Part shown: piece by piece, positions 27,267 through 36,546 of the stretch | Layout of the letters: each line of letters begins with the position of its first letter | Numbering within the stretch: the first letter of the stretch is position 1 | NCBI GenBank assembly: GCA_958428365.1 | Contig: CAUAFT010000005.1 | Span: 1 to 64,000, forward strand | Direction: 5' to 3' | From: an uncultured Lachnospiraceae bacterium | GTDB taxonomy: Bacteria > Bacillota > Clostridia > Lachnospirales > Lachnospiraceae | DNA length: 64,000 nucleotides | Position numbers and translations under genes: made by a program | The notes under the pieces: generated by a model | Databases searched by the model: none | Told to the model about the DNA's origin: nothing | Seen by the model: only the letters and a program-made list of their open reading frames with translations

Positions 27267-27956
27267 ATGCAAGAGCACAACACTGTAAAAGAATTGCCGG
27301 ATACGGAAAGACCCTATGAGAAATGCTACGAAAGAGGCGCCGGATATCTGTCCGACGCGGAACTCCTTGCCGTGATCCTGCGGACGGGAACCAACGGTAT
27401 AAGATCCGTGGAACTTGCCCAGAATATTTTAAACAGGCAGGATCGGGGACTGCTCAATCTCTATGATCTGAGCAAGGAAGAACTGATGGAGATTCCGGGT
27501 GTGGGAAAGGTAAAAGCCATACAGCTCAAATGCATTGCAGAGCTTGCAAAGCGAATGAGCCGTCTCTCTCTGCAAAAAACAGTTACCATGAAGGATGCAG
27601 GGAGCGTGGCAGAGTATTATATGGAACAGATGCGTCATGAGACAAAAGAGATTTTGCTCATCAGCCTGTTCACGAACAAGGGCAGACTCATTACGGAGGA
27701 AGTGATCTCCGTGGGGACTCTGAACAGTTCCGTCGTCTCCCCCAGAGAGGTTTTCTATGCGGCGATCATTCACAACGCGGCATATCTGATCATGCTGCAC
27801 AATCATCCAAGCGGAGATCCGAGTCCCAGCGCAAACGACCGAAAGGTGACGGAGCGCATGGCGCGGTGCGGAGAGTACATGAACATCCGCCTGGCGGATC
27901 ACATCATCATTGGTGATAACAGCTATTACAGCTTTAGAGAAAACGGACTGATATAA
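27267..27956 (+). CDS. radC: RadC/YsxA-family JAB-domain protein
   Basis: A 229-aa RadC homologue. An N-terminal helix-hairpin-helix-like domain (EIPGVGKVKAIQLK, about 75-88) is followed by the MPN/JAMM domain with the metal motif HNHPSGDPSPS (about 173-183). The historical link to DNA repair is not supported by later genetics, and the catalytic activity is unproven. It sits directly before mreB, the same order as ysxA-mreB in Bacillus. Confidence 0.93.
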   Translation: MQEHNTVKELPDTERPYEKCYERGAGYLSDAELLAVILRTGTNGIRSVELAQNILNRQDRGLLNLYDLSKEELMEIPGVGKVKAIQLKCIAELAKRMSRLSLQKTVTMKDAGSVAEYYMEQMRHETKEILLISLFTNKGRLITEEVISVGTLNSSVVSPREVFYAAIIHNAAYLIMLHNHPSGDPSPSANDRKVTERMARCGEYMNIRLADHIIIGDNSYYSFRENGLI

Positions 27957-27973
27957 GTCAAGAGGAGAATACT

Positions 27974-28987
27974 ATGAGCAACACATTCGGAATTGATTTG
28001 GGAACCTGCAACGTAAAGGTGTTCTGTAAAGCCACCGGAAAGGTCCTGAACGAGAAAAACACCATCGCAATCGTAAACAAGAATCAGATGTACGCCTACG
28101 GAGACGCGGCATACGCCATGTATGAGAAGGCGCCGGAGAACATCCATGTGACCTTCCCGGTCATCAACGGTGTCATCGCGGATTACGCAAATATGCAGAC
28201 CATGATCTTTGAATTTTTAGAAAAACACGCAAAGGGAAAGGTGCGGGGAGCCGAATTTGTCGTTGCCGTACCTACGGACATCACGGAGGTGGAAAAGAAG
28301 GCGTTCTTCGATATCTTTGCCAAGAGCAAGGTAAAGCCAAAGGGCGTTATGCTCTGCGAGAAACCTCTGGCAGACGCTGTGGGACTGGGACTGGATGTCA
28401 ATGAGCCTACCGGAGTGATGGTGGTGGACATCGGAGCCGACACCACGGAGATCTCCGTCATGTCTTTGGGAGGATTGGTTTTAAGCGACCTGCTTCACTT
28501 CGGAGGAAACCGGATCGACGAATCCATCATTTCTCATTTGAAGCGCACCTATAGCCTGGTCATCGGTCAAAAGACCGCCATGTCCTTAAAAGAACAGCTT
28601 GGCTACGGCGTACCGGGAGAGGACGACAGCATGGTGATCGTGGGCAGAGACTTAGTCAGCGGACTTCCGGTGGAGCGGGAGATTTCCACAGAGGTAGTCT
28701 ATGAAGCGATTAAGGATAACTTAAATTCTATCTGCAATTCCATCAAAATGATCCTGGAGAAGACCCCGCCGGAGCTTGCGAAGGACATCATTCATTCCGG
28801 TATCTACATCACGGGCGGCAGCTCCAAGATACATCGGCTGGACGAACTGTTTACACAGATCACGGGAATCCGGGTCAACTGCTGTGAGAATCCGGAGGAG
28901 ACTGTGGTACAGGGACTGAATAAGATCGTCTCCGACGATAAATTCAAACGTCTGACCTTTACTATGAAAACCAAAATTTATAAATAG
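27974..28987 (+). CDS. mreB: Rod-shape-determining actin MreB
   Basis: A 337-aa bacterial actin with phosphate 1 motif GIDLGTCNVKVF, phosphate 2 motif VVDIGADTTEISVM and adenosine motif IHSGIYITGGSS. MreB filaments organise the peptidoglycan elongation machinery. First gene of mreB-mreC-mreD-pbp2-minCDE-rodA. Ribosome site AGAGGAG. The sequence is more divergent in places (NVKVF where TxxxF is usual: G-T-C-N-V) than canonical MreB, so an Mbl/MreBH-like paralogue is not excluded, but context supports MreB. Confidence 0.93.
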   Translation: MSNTFGIDLGTCNVKVFCKATGKVLNEKNTIAIVNKNQMYAYGDAAYAMYEKAPENIHVTFPVINGVIADYANMQTMIFEFLEKHAKGKVRGAEFVVAVPTDITEVEKKAFFDIFAKSKVKPKGVMLCEKPLADAVGLGLDVNEPTGVMVVDIGADTTEISVMSLGGLVLSDLLHFGGNRIDESIISHLKRTYSLVIGQKTAMSLKEQLGYGVPGEDDSMVIVGRDLVSGLPVEREISTEVVYEAIKDNLNSICNSIKMILEKTPPELAKDIIHSGIYITGGSSKIHRLDELFTQITGIRVNCCENPEETVVQGLNKIVSDDKFKRLTFTMKTKIYK

Positions 28988-28995
28988 AGGCATTT

Positions 28996-29865
28996 ATGAA
29001 ACGTAAAAAAACAAAATTTTCCATACCGGCAAGATATCTGCTCCTGGGATTGTGCGGACTTTGCATTATCGTAATGGTGCTGTCCTATTCGGCCGGCTCC
29101 TCAGGCGGCCCGCTCAACACTGTGGCAGGTACGATCTTCGTTCCTATGCAGAAGGGAATCAACGCCGTGGGCACTTTCTTTTCCAATAAATCCGACCGTT
29201 TCCAGACTTTGGAATCCGTCATGGCGGAAAATGAGGCACTGCAAGAAGAGGTGGAAAAACTATCTACGGAATTGAATACCATCAAGCTGGAACAGTACGA
29301 GCTGGAAGATCTGCGGGAATTATACGAGTTGGATCAGAAATATCCGAACTATAAAAAGGTCGGGGCGAATGTCATAGGAAAGGACAGCGGCAACTGGTTC
29401 AACACCTTTTTAATAGACAAGGGTGAAAAGGACGGAATTGAGACGGATATGAATGTCATCGCCGGCAACGGTCTTGTAGGCATTGTCATCGACGTGGGAC
29501 CTCATTATGCAAAGGTGCGTTCCATTATCGACGATACCAGCAAGGTCAGCGGCATGGTACTATCCACCTCCGGCAACTGTATCGTCAATGGAGATCTGGA
29601 AACCATGAACGAAGATTGTGAGATCCTGTTCACAAATTTGAAAGATGAGGATGATAAAGTAAAAAAAGGAGACCAGGTGGTCACCTCCTATGTCAGCGAT
29701 AAATACCTGCAGGGTCTCCTGATCGGCTATATCAGCGATACGGAGATGGATTCCAACAATATCACAAAATCCGGCACCATTACTCCGGCGGCAGATTTTG
29801 AGCATCTGCGGGAGGTACTTGTTATTTTGGATAAGAAAACGGATGCCGTATCAGATTCGGAGTGA
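28996..29865 (+). CDS. mreC: Rod-shape-determining protein MreC
   Basis: A 289-aa bitopic protein: short basic cytoplasmic tail, one transmembrane segment (about 11-31), coiled coil (about 65-100, rich in Glu/Leu), and the double beta-barrel extracellular domain. MreC links MreB to PBP2 and RodA. Directly follows mreB and overlaps or abuts mreD. Confidence 0.95.
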   Translation: MKRKKTKFSIPARYLLLGLCGLCIIVMVLSYSAGSSGGPLNTVAGTIFVPMQKGINAVGTFFSNKSDRFQTLESVMAENEALQEEVEKLSTELNTIKLEQYELEDLRELYELDQKYPNYKKVGANVIGKDSGNWFNTFLIDKGEKDGIETDMNVIAGNGLVGIVIDVGPHYAKVRSIIDDTSKVSGMVLSTSGNCIVNGDLETMNEDCEILFTNLKDEDDKVKKGDQVVTSYVSDKYLQGLLIGYISDTEMDSNNITKSGTITPAADFEHLREVLVILDKKTDAVSDSE

Positions 29866-29870
29866 GCAAA

Positions 29871-30389
29871 ATGAGAAGAAAGATTTCAGTACTATTGATC
29901 ATTATCATATGTTTTCTGTTACAGAGTACCGTATTTAAGGCTCTGTCCTTTGCTTCCATTTCCCCGAATCTGCTGATCGTGGTGGTTTCCTCCTTTGGAT
30001 TTATGCGGGGAAGGAAAGAGGGCATGTGCATCGGACTGATCAGCGGACTTCTTCTGGATATTTTTTTCGGACAGATCTTTGGCTTTTATACTCTGATCTA
30101 CCTGGTGATCGGTTATGTCAACGGAATGTTCCGTAAGATCTTTTATCCCGACGATATCAAGCTCCCGATGATTTTGATTCTGGGAAGCGACCTTGTGCTG
30201 AATCTGATCATTTATCTGCTTCTCTTTTTACCGAGAAAAAAGACTGCGTTTGGTTATTATCTTTTGCACATCATGATACCGGAGATGGTTTACACTCTGG
30301 TTATTACCATAGCGCTTTATTTTATAATCCTGAAGATCAATCAGCATTTGGAACGAATTGAGAAAAGGAGTGCGGCAAAATTTGTTTGA
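29871..30389 (+). CDS. mreD: Rod-shape-determining protein MreD
   Basis: A 172-aa membrane protein with about five transmembrane segments and the family motif PNLLIVVVSSFGFMRGRKEG near the start (positions about 32-50). The frame can start at a GTG overlapping the mreC stop (29862), but ATG 29871 with GGAG 8 nt upstream is favoured. It overlaps the start of the PBP2 gene. Confidence 0.92.
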   Translation: MRRKISVLLIIIICFLLQSTVFKALSFASISPNLLIVVVSSFGFMRGRKEGMCIGLISGLLLDIFFGQIFGFYTLIYLVIGYVNGMFRKIFYPDDIKLPMILILGSDLVLNLIIYLLLFLPRKKTAFGYYLLHIMIPEMVYTLVITIALYFIILKINQHLERIEKRSAAKFV

Positions 30390-33231
30390 TAAGATAAAAG
30401 AAGTACTTGCAAATATACTCAAATCCAGATTGTTAGTGCTGACCATTGTGATGTTTGTTCTGAGCTTCATTCTGATTCAGAGAATGGTGAATCTTCAGAT
30501 CATCAACGGTCAGGAGTATCTGGACAACTATACTCTGAAAATTGAAAAGACAAGGGATCTGGCAAGTACCCGCGGGAACATCTATGACCGGAACGGAAAG
30601 CTGTTGGCATACAACGAGCTGGCATATGCGGTTATGCTGGAAGACAACGGAAGCTACAACACGCGAAAGGAAAAAAACAAAGCCCTGAACAGCGAATTGT
30701 ATCAGCTCTTAAAAGTTCTGGATGAGAACGGAGACGAGATCAAAAATGATTTTTATATCTCCTATTCCGAGGCAGATGGATATGAGTTCACCGTGTCCGG
30801 ATCCACGCTAAAACGATTTCTTGCTGACATTTACGACCATACTTCGACAGATGACCTCAAGTATAATAAGGACTTAGGATACAACGAAGCGGAGGCTACG
30901 CCGGAACAGGTGATAGAGTACCTGGCTTCCGACAAACGCTACGGTATTTCCTCTAAGTACAGCGAGTATAATAAATACCGGATCCTGGTGCTGCGCTATG
31001 CGATTGCCCAGAACAGTTACCAGAAATTCATTCTCACCACCCTTGCCACCGGAGTCAGCGATGAGACAGTGGCGTGGGTCAGCGAAAACGCGGATGATTT
31101 ACAGGGTATGACCATCAGCGAGGAGACCATCCGTAAATACAATGACAGTGAGTATTTTGCCCACATCATCGGCTATACCGGAAAGATCTCCACAGAGGAG
31201 TACGAGGAACTTTCCGAGAAAGACGATTCCTATTCTCTTACCGATGTGATTGGAAAATCAGGCATTGAGCAGGTGATGGATAAAGAACTGCAGGGCACGA
31301 AAGGCTATGAAAAAGTCAGCGTGGACAACCTGGGAAAAGTAGTGGAGACTCTGGAACACAAGGAGCCTACTGCTGGAAACGACGTCTATCTTTCCATTGA
31401 CGCAGATCTCACCAAGGCAGTTTACGACCTTTTGGAGCAGGAGATTGCGGGAATCGTGTACTCCAAGATCATCAATGCCAAAGAGTTCACCTCCACAGGT
31501 TCTGCTTCCGATATCATGATTCCCATTGATGATGTGTATTTTGCCCTGGTGAATAACAATGTCATTGATTCCGATCATTTTTCGCAGGAGGATGCCAGTG
31601 CAACGGAGCAGGCGGTGTATGCGGCTTATACCTCCAAGGAGTCCGCTGTTTTATCCCAGATCGAAAGTCTGCTGTCAGGAAGCAGCGATACCCCGTTCGG
31701 AAGTCTGGAGGAGGAGTATCAGGATTACATCACGGAGGTGATCACCCGTCTGAAATCTGATGGGGTATTAGATAACGACGCCATCGACACCTCAGATGAG
31801 ACCTATCTCAATTGGAAAGAGGGAACGATCTCCTTAAACACCTATCTGAACTATGCCATTACCAAAAGCTGGGTGGATATTACAAAGTTCAATGTGGATG
31901 AAAAATATTCCGATTCCGATGAGATCTTCCAGGCATTGTCTTCCTTTATTTTAGAGGATTTAAAAGAGGATGCCGCGTTTCGAAAGTTAGTCTATAAGTA
32001 TATGATCAACCAGAATCTGATCAGCGGTTCCCAGCTCTGTCTGATTCTCTATGAACAGGGAGTTTTAGAGACAGACGAGGCGCAGATGGCTGCCTTAAGT
32101 AATGGCTCTGCCAGCGCTTTCAACTTTTTGAAAGAAAAGATAAGGAGTCTGGAGATCACTCCGGCGCAGCTTGGTCTGGATCCATGTTCCGGTTCCTGCG
32201 TGATCACCGATGTGAACACCGGAGAACTCTTAGCCGTTGTCTCCTATCCGGGATACGACAACAACCGTCTGGCGAACTCTGTGGACAGCGACTACTATGC
32301 TTCCTTAAACAGCAACCTGTCCCTGCCACTTTATAACCATGCGACCCAGCAGAGAACGGCGCCTGGTTCCACCTTCAAGATGATTTCCGCCACAGCGGGT
32401 CTGACTGAGGGCGTGATCACCACAGGAACCCAGATCGTGGACAAAGGACAGTTTGAACGGTTCGCCAACGGACCAAAGTGTTGGATCTATCCGAGCAATC
32501 ATGGCAGTATCAACGTTTCACAGGCAATTCAACATTCCTGTAACTACTTTTTCTATGAGGTGGGTTATCAGCTCAGCATGTCGGGAGATACCTACAACGA
32601 GGAAAAGGGATTGGAGACCATTTCAAAATATGCCTCTCTCTATGGTTTGGATTCCACCACCGGAATTGAGATTCCTGAGAGCGAGCCGCAGATCGCCACG
32701 GAATATCCGGTTACGGCGGCGATCGGACAGAGTAACCACAACTTTACCACCACGGAGCTGGCAAGATATGTCACCGCCGTGGCAAATTCGGGAACTGTAT
32801 ACAATGAGACTCTGCTGCAAAAGGTCTGCTCCCCGGAGGGAAAGGTTCTGGAAGAGTTTGAACCGACGGTGAAGAGTCAGTTGGACGTGGTGGCAGGTTC
32901 CACCTGGGATGCCATTCATACGGGTATGAGAATGGTGGTTACCGACGAGCTGGATTCTTTCAATGATATGACAACGGAAGTGGCTGGTAAGACCGGTACG
33001 GCACAGCAGGTGGTAACGAGACCGAACCACGCACTGTTTGTGGGATATGCGCCTTATTCCAACCCGGAGATCTCCATTGCAACGCGTATTGCTTACGGAT
33101 ACACCTCTCACAATCCGGCAGATGTGTCTGCTAAGATTTTGAAATATTATTTTAAAGAAGCAGGTGAAGAAGAACTCCTGGACGGTCAGGCAGAGAGTGT
33201 GGGCGCATCCGCCAACACCATGGCAGACTAA
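30382..33231 (+). CDS. Penicillin-binding protein 2 with a large insertion in the transpeptidase domain
   Basis: A class B PBP of about 949 aa, far longer than the usual 600-720. One N-terminal transmembrane segment is followed by the pedestal domain (ARG-type motif STRGNIYDRNG) and the transpeptidase domain with SxxK in APGSTFKM (near 660), SxN in HSCNYF (near 717) and KTGTAQ (near 870). About 230 helical, acidic residues (roughly 355-590) interrupt the transpeptidase domain before DPCSGSCVITDVNTGELLA. It makes peptide cross-links in cell elongation with RodA. Start codon is ambiguous: TTG 30382 (AAGGAG 11 nt upstream) is preferred; TTG 30358 and GTG 30370 are in frame. Confidence 0.9.
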   Translation: MFDKIKEVLANILKSRLLVLTIVMFVLSFILIQRMVNLQIINGQEYLDNYTLKIEKTRDLASTRGNIYDRNGKLLAYNELAYAVMLEDNGSYNTRKEKNKALNSELYQLLKVLDENGDEIKNDFYISYSEADGYEFTVSGSTLKRFLADIYDHTSTDDLKYNKDLGYNEAEATPEQVIEYLASDKRYGISSKYSEYNKYRILVLRYAIAQNSYQKFILTTLATGVSDETVAWVSENADDLQGMTISEETIRKYNDSEYFAHIIGYTGKISTEEYEELSEKDDSYSLTDVIGKSGIEQVMDKELQGTKGYEKVSVDNLGKVVETLEHKEPTAGNDVYLSIDADLTKAVYDLLEQEIAGIVYSKIINAKEFTSTGSASDIMIPIDDVYFALVNNNVIDSDHFSQEDASATEQAVYAAYTSKESAVLSQIESLLSGSSDTPFGSLEEEYQDYITEVITRLKSDGVLDNDAIDTSDETYLNWKEGTISLNTYLNYAITKSWVDITKFNVDEKYSDSDEIFQALSSFILEDLKEDAAFRKLVYKYMINQNLISGSQLCLILYEQGVLETDEAQMAALSNGSASAFNFLKEKIRSLEITPAQLGLDPCSGSCVITDVNTGELLAVVSYPGYDNNRLANSVDSDYYASLNSNLSLPLYNHATQQRTAPGSTFKMISATAGLTEGVITTGTQIVDKGQFERFANGPKCWIYPSNHGSINVSQAIQHSCNYFFYEVGYQLSMSGDTYNEEKGLETISKYASLYGLDSTTGIEIPESEPQIATEYPVTAAIGQSNHNFTTTELARYVTAVANSGTVYNETLLQKVCSPEGKVLEEFEPTVKSQLDVVAGSTWDAIHTGMRMVVTDELDSFNDMTTEVAGKTGTAQQVVTRPNHALFVGYAPYSNPEISIATRIAYGYTSHNPADVSAKILKYYFKEAGEEELLDGQAESVGASANTMAD

Positions 33232-33258
33232 CGGGAACTGTATAACAGGAGGGATAGC

Positions 33259-33939
33259 ATGGAACAGCAGGTAATTTTAAAGAGCAACCGCTATGGGATC
33301 AATCTTGTGCTCAACGAGGAGATGCCCTTTGAGGAATTGCTTCATGCGATTATTTTAAAGTTTCATGAATCAGATAAATTTTTCAAAAATGCAAAAATAG
33401 CGATCTCCTTTTCCGGCAGACATCTGTCCACGGAGGAGGAGATCCGGATCGTCGATGCCATCACGGAATCCACCAGTATTGAGATTCTCTGTATTCTGGA
33501 CAATGACAGACAAAAGGAGCAGGATACCAAGTCCCAGATCGAGGAGGTCTTAAGGCGGCAGGAGGAGAGTACGGGGCAGTTCTATAAGGGAACGCTCCAC
33601 TCCGGTCAGGTGTTGGAATCCGAGACCAGCATCGTTATCATCGGGGATGTGAACCCCGGTGCAAAGGTCGTGGCAAAGGGAAATATTGTCGTTCTGGGAA
33701 GTCTGGACGGCAATGCCTATGCCGGAGCCGCTGGAAATCCGGATTCGTTTGTAGCAGCGCTGCATATGAATCCGATTCAGATAAAAATTGCCGACTGTCT
33801 CGGCAGAAGCGAAGATAAGAGTCCGTTGGAAAGACTGCGCGGGCGAAAAAAACAGTTAGAACCTCAGGTAGCGTACATAAAAGAGGAAGCCATTCATATC
33901 GATGTGATGAAGAATGGAATATTTGAAAACTTTTATTAA
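33259..33939 (+). CDS. minC: Septum site-determining protein MinC
   Basis: A 226-aa inhibitor of FtsZ assembly. The N-terminal MinC domain (1-100) and the C-terminal right-handed beta-helix domain (about 115-200; GDVNPGAKVVAKGNIVVLGSLDGNAYAGA) are both present. First of the minCDE trio, which places the septum at midcell. Ribosome site AGGAGG. Confidence 0.96.
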   Translation: MEQQVILKSNRYGINLVLNEEMPFEELLHAIILKFHESDKFFKNAKIAISFSGRHLSTEEEIRIVDAITESTSIEILCILDNDRQKEQDTKSQIEEVLRRQEESTGQFYKGTLHSGQVLESETSIVIIGDVNPGAKVVAKGNIVVLGSLDGNAYAGAAGNPDSFVAALHMNPIQIKIADCLGRSEDKSPLERLRGRKKQLEPQVAYIKEEAIHIDVMKNGIFENFY

Positions 33940-33951
33940 GCGGAGGTCATA

Positions 33952-34740
33952 ATGGGTGAAGTAATCGTAATAACATCAGGAAAAGGCGGTGTGGGCAAGA
34001 CTACAACTACAGCCAACATCGGAACAGGCTTAGCACAGTTAGATAAGAAGGTCATATTGATCGACACCGACATTGGCTTAAGGAACTTGGATGTTGTTAT
34101 GGGATTGGAAAACCGGATCGTTTACAATCTGGTGGACGTGATCGAAGGAAACTGCCGTCTCAAGCAGGCGGTGATCCGGGATCGGAAATATCCGAATCTC
34201 TATCTGATCCCTTCGGCTCAGACGAAGGACAAGAGCGCGGTAAATCCCGAACAGATGAAAAAACTCACCGAAGAACTGAAAGATGAATTTGACTACATAT
34301 TGCTGGACTGCCCGGCGGGGATCGAACAGGGTTTTCTCAATGCCATAGCCGGAGCCACTAGGGCGATCGTAGTCACAACGCCGGAGGTATCTGCCATCCG
34401 GGATGCGGACCGGGTCGTAGGGCTTTTAGAGGCGGCGGAGATGGAACAGATCGAACTCATCGTCAACCGCATTCGCATCGACATGGTCAAACGGGGCGAT
34501 ATGATGTCTTTGAACGATGTCAGGGAGGTACTCGCCATCGATCTGTTAGGCGCCGTACCGGATGATGAGGCCATCGTCATTTCCACGAACCGGGGAGAAC
34601 CTCTTGTGGGAAGCGATACCATGGCAGGCAGGGCATACAGTAATATATGCCGGAGAATCTTAGGATATGATGTGCCACTCATGAATTTTGAAAGTAAGGC
34701 CGGACTTTTTTCAAAAGTATCTGGTTTATTTAGAAGATAG
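33952..34740 (+). CDS. minD: Septum site-determining ATPase MinD
   Basis: A 262-aa deviant Walker ATPase: KGGVGKTTTTANIG (residues about 11-24) with the signature lysine, then DTDIGLRNLDVVMG and a C-terminal amphipathic membrane-targeting helix (FSKVSGLFRR). It recruits MinC to the membrane. 12 bp after minC, 9 bp before minE. Confidence 0.97.
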   Translation: MGEVIVITSGKGGVGKTTTTANIGTGLAQLDKKVILIDTDIGLRNLDVVMGLENRIVYNLVDVIEGNCRLKQAVIRDRKYPNLYLIPSAQTKDKSAVNPEQMKKLTEELKDEFDYILLDCPAGIEQGFLNAIAGATRAIVVTTPEVSAIRDADRVVGLLEAAEMEQIELIVNRIRIDMVKRGDMMSLNDVREVLAIDLLGAVPDDEAIVISTNRGEPLVGSDTMAGRAYSNICRRILGYDVPLMNFESKAGLFSKVSGLFRR

Positions 34741-34749
34741 GAGGCTGGC

Positions 34750-35025
34750 ATGGGTATCTGGGATTTATGGAGCAGGAAAAGTTCCAAGGATTTCGCAAAG
34801 GACCGGCTTAAACTGCTGTTGGTTTCCGACAGGGTGGGCTGCTCCTCCGAGATTATGGAACTTATGAAAAACGATATTATTTCCGTGATTTCAAAATACA
34901 TGGAAATAGATGAAGAGGAACTGGATATACAGATCACAAAGACGGAATCGGAGGATCACAAAGGCATGGTGCCGGTGATGGTTGCCAACATTCCGATCCG
35001 TGATATCAAACATAAAGGAAATTGA
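34750..35025 (+). CDS. minE: Cell division topological specificity factor MinE
   Basis: A 91-aa protein with the MinD-activating N-terminal helix (KDFAKDRLKLLLVSDR) and the C-terminal dimerisation domain (VISKYMEIDEEELDIQI). Its presence means this organism uses the oscillating MinCDE arrangement; DivIVA is not seen after ylmH in this window. Confidence 0.96.
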   Translation: MGIWDLWSRKSSKDFAKDRLKLLLVSDRVGCSSEIMELMKNDIISVISKYMEIDEEELDIQITKTESEDHKGMVPVMVANIPIRDIKHKGN

Positions 35026-35032
35026 GGTCGTT

Positions 35033-36151
35033 ATGTTAAGACAGTACAAATTGAAGGACTATGATTTTAGACTGGTGGTCTATGTGGTAGTGTTGACCAT
35101 TATCGGAATACTGGTCATCGGAAGTGCAAATGAATCTGTTCAGGGCAAACAGATCCTGGGACTGTTCCTGGGACTGATCGTAATGGTGGGCGTGTCACTG
35201 ATGGACTATGAATTTTTGCTACGTTTTTCCTGGGTTTTCTATGTGATCAATCTGGCGCTTTTGACAATGGTATTGATCATGGGAGACGACGCTAAGGGAG
35301 CGACCCGCTGGGTGGAGATTGCGGGAATCCGCTTTCAGCCTTCAGAGCTGGGTAAGATTCTGCTGATCCTGTTTTTTGCAGCGTATTTTGCAAAACATCA
35401 GGATGATGTGAACCGTCCTAAGATATTGATCCTGACATTGATCCTGGCGGGGATCCCGCTGCTTTTGATCGTAAAGGAGCCGGATCTGTCCACCACCATC
35501 GTAACTGCACTGGTTTTTCTGGTACTGTTGTTTATGGCGGGACTCAGTTATAAGATTATCGCAACGGTACTTGCGATCTTAGTACCTTCTGCTGCAATTT
35601 TCATAGCGCTGATCTTACAGCCGGATCAGAAAATTTTACAGGGTTATCAGTATAAGCGTATCATGGCATGGTTACAGCCTGAAAAATATGCGGACGATGC
35701 CTACCAGCAGCAAAATTCCATCATGGCGATCGGTTCGGGCCAGTTGTTGGGCAAGGGACTGAATAACACCGATGTCAATTCGGTAAAAAATGGAAACTTT
35801 ATCTCTGAACCGCAGACAGACTTTATCTTTGCGGTGATAGGAGAAGAAATGGGGTTTGTTGGCAGCATCTTAGTGATTATTTTGCTCTTGCTAATTACCC
35901 TGGAATGTATCATAATAGCTAAAAAGGCAAAAGATTTATCGGGACGTCTGATCTGCTGTGGGGTGGCGGCATTGATCGGATTCCAAAGTTTTGTCAATAT
36001 CTGCGTTGTAACCGGAATGATGCCGAATACCGGACTTCCGCTTCCGTTTGTAAGTTACGGACTGACGTCTCTGGTATCGTCCTTTATCGGTATCGGATTG
36101 GTACTCAATGTGGGATTACAGCCTAGAAAATATGGAACGGGGGATTCGTAA
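35033..36151 (+). CDS. rodA: Peptidoglycan polymerase RodA (SEDS family)
   Basis: A 372-aa SEDS glycosyltransferase with ten predicted transmembrane segments. The motifs WVEIAGIRFQPSELGK, the periplasmic QQQNSIMAIGSGQLLGKGL, the catalytic region with Asp/Glu (EPQTDFIFAVIGEEMGFVG) and PLPFVSYGLTSL are present. The start at ATG 35033 (GAGGT upstream) is preferred to a longer frame overlapping minE. It works with the PBP2 encoded upstream. Confidence 0.95.
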   Translation: MLRQYKLKDYDFRLVVYVVVLTIIGILVIGSANESVQGKQILGLFLGLIVMVGVSLMDYEFLLRFSWVFYVINLALLTMVLIMGDDAKGATRWVEIAGIRFQPSELGKILLILFFAAYFAKHQDDVNRPKILILTLILAGIPLLLIVKEPDLSTTIVTALVFLVLLFMAGLSYKIIATVLAILVPSAAIFIALILQPDQKILQGYQYKRIMAWLQPEKYADDAYQQQNSIMAIGSGQLLGKGLNNTDVNSVKNGNFISEPQTDFIFAVIGEEMGFVGSILVIILLLLITLECIIIAKKAKDLSGRLICCGVAALIGFQSFVNICVVTGMMPNTGLPLPFVSYGLTSLVSSFIGIGLVLNVGLQPRKYGTGDS

Positions 36152-36546
36152 TGAATATAGGTCTGATAGCACATGACTCAAAGAAAAAACTGATGCAGAA
36201 TTTTTGCATTGCCTATAGAGGGACACTCTCTAAAAACGATTTGTTTGCAACGGGAACTACGGGACGTCTCATTGAGGAGATGGCAAACCTGAACGTACAC
36301 AAATATCTGGCGGGACATCTGGGAGGCGTCCAGCAATTGGGCGCACAGATCTCAGCTAATGAGATGGATCTGGTCATTTTTTTAAGAGATCCGTTAACGC
36401 CAAAATCCCATGAACCGGATGTTACGCTTATCGCACAGCGCTGTGACGAGAACAACATTCCTCTGGCGACGAATCTGGCAACTGCGGAGCTGCTGATAAA
36501 AGCACTGGAAAGAGGAGATTTAGACTGGCGTGAAATGTACAAATAG
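36151..36546 (+). CDS. mgsA: Methylglyoxal synthase
   Basis: A 131-aa enzyme converting dihydroxyacetone phosphate to methylglyoxal and phosphate, a bypass of lower glycolysis. Motifs IALIAHD-like start (NIGLIAHDSKKK), TGTTGRLIEE, HLGGVQQLGAQI and VIFLRDPL are clear. Its ATG overlaps the last base of the rodA stop, so translation is coupled; the same minE-rodA-mgsA order occurs in other Clostridia. The shared regulation with the cell-wall operon has no obvious metabolic reason. Confidence 0.95.
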   Translation: MNIGLIAHDSKKKLMQNFCIAYRGTLSKNDLFATGTTGRLIEEMANLNVHKYLAGHLGGVQQLGAQISANEMDLVIFLRDPLTPKSHEPDVTLIAQRCDENNIPLATNLATAELLIKALERGDLDWREMYK

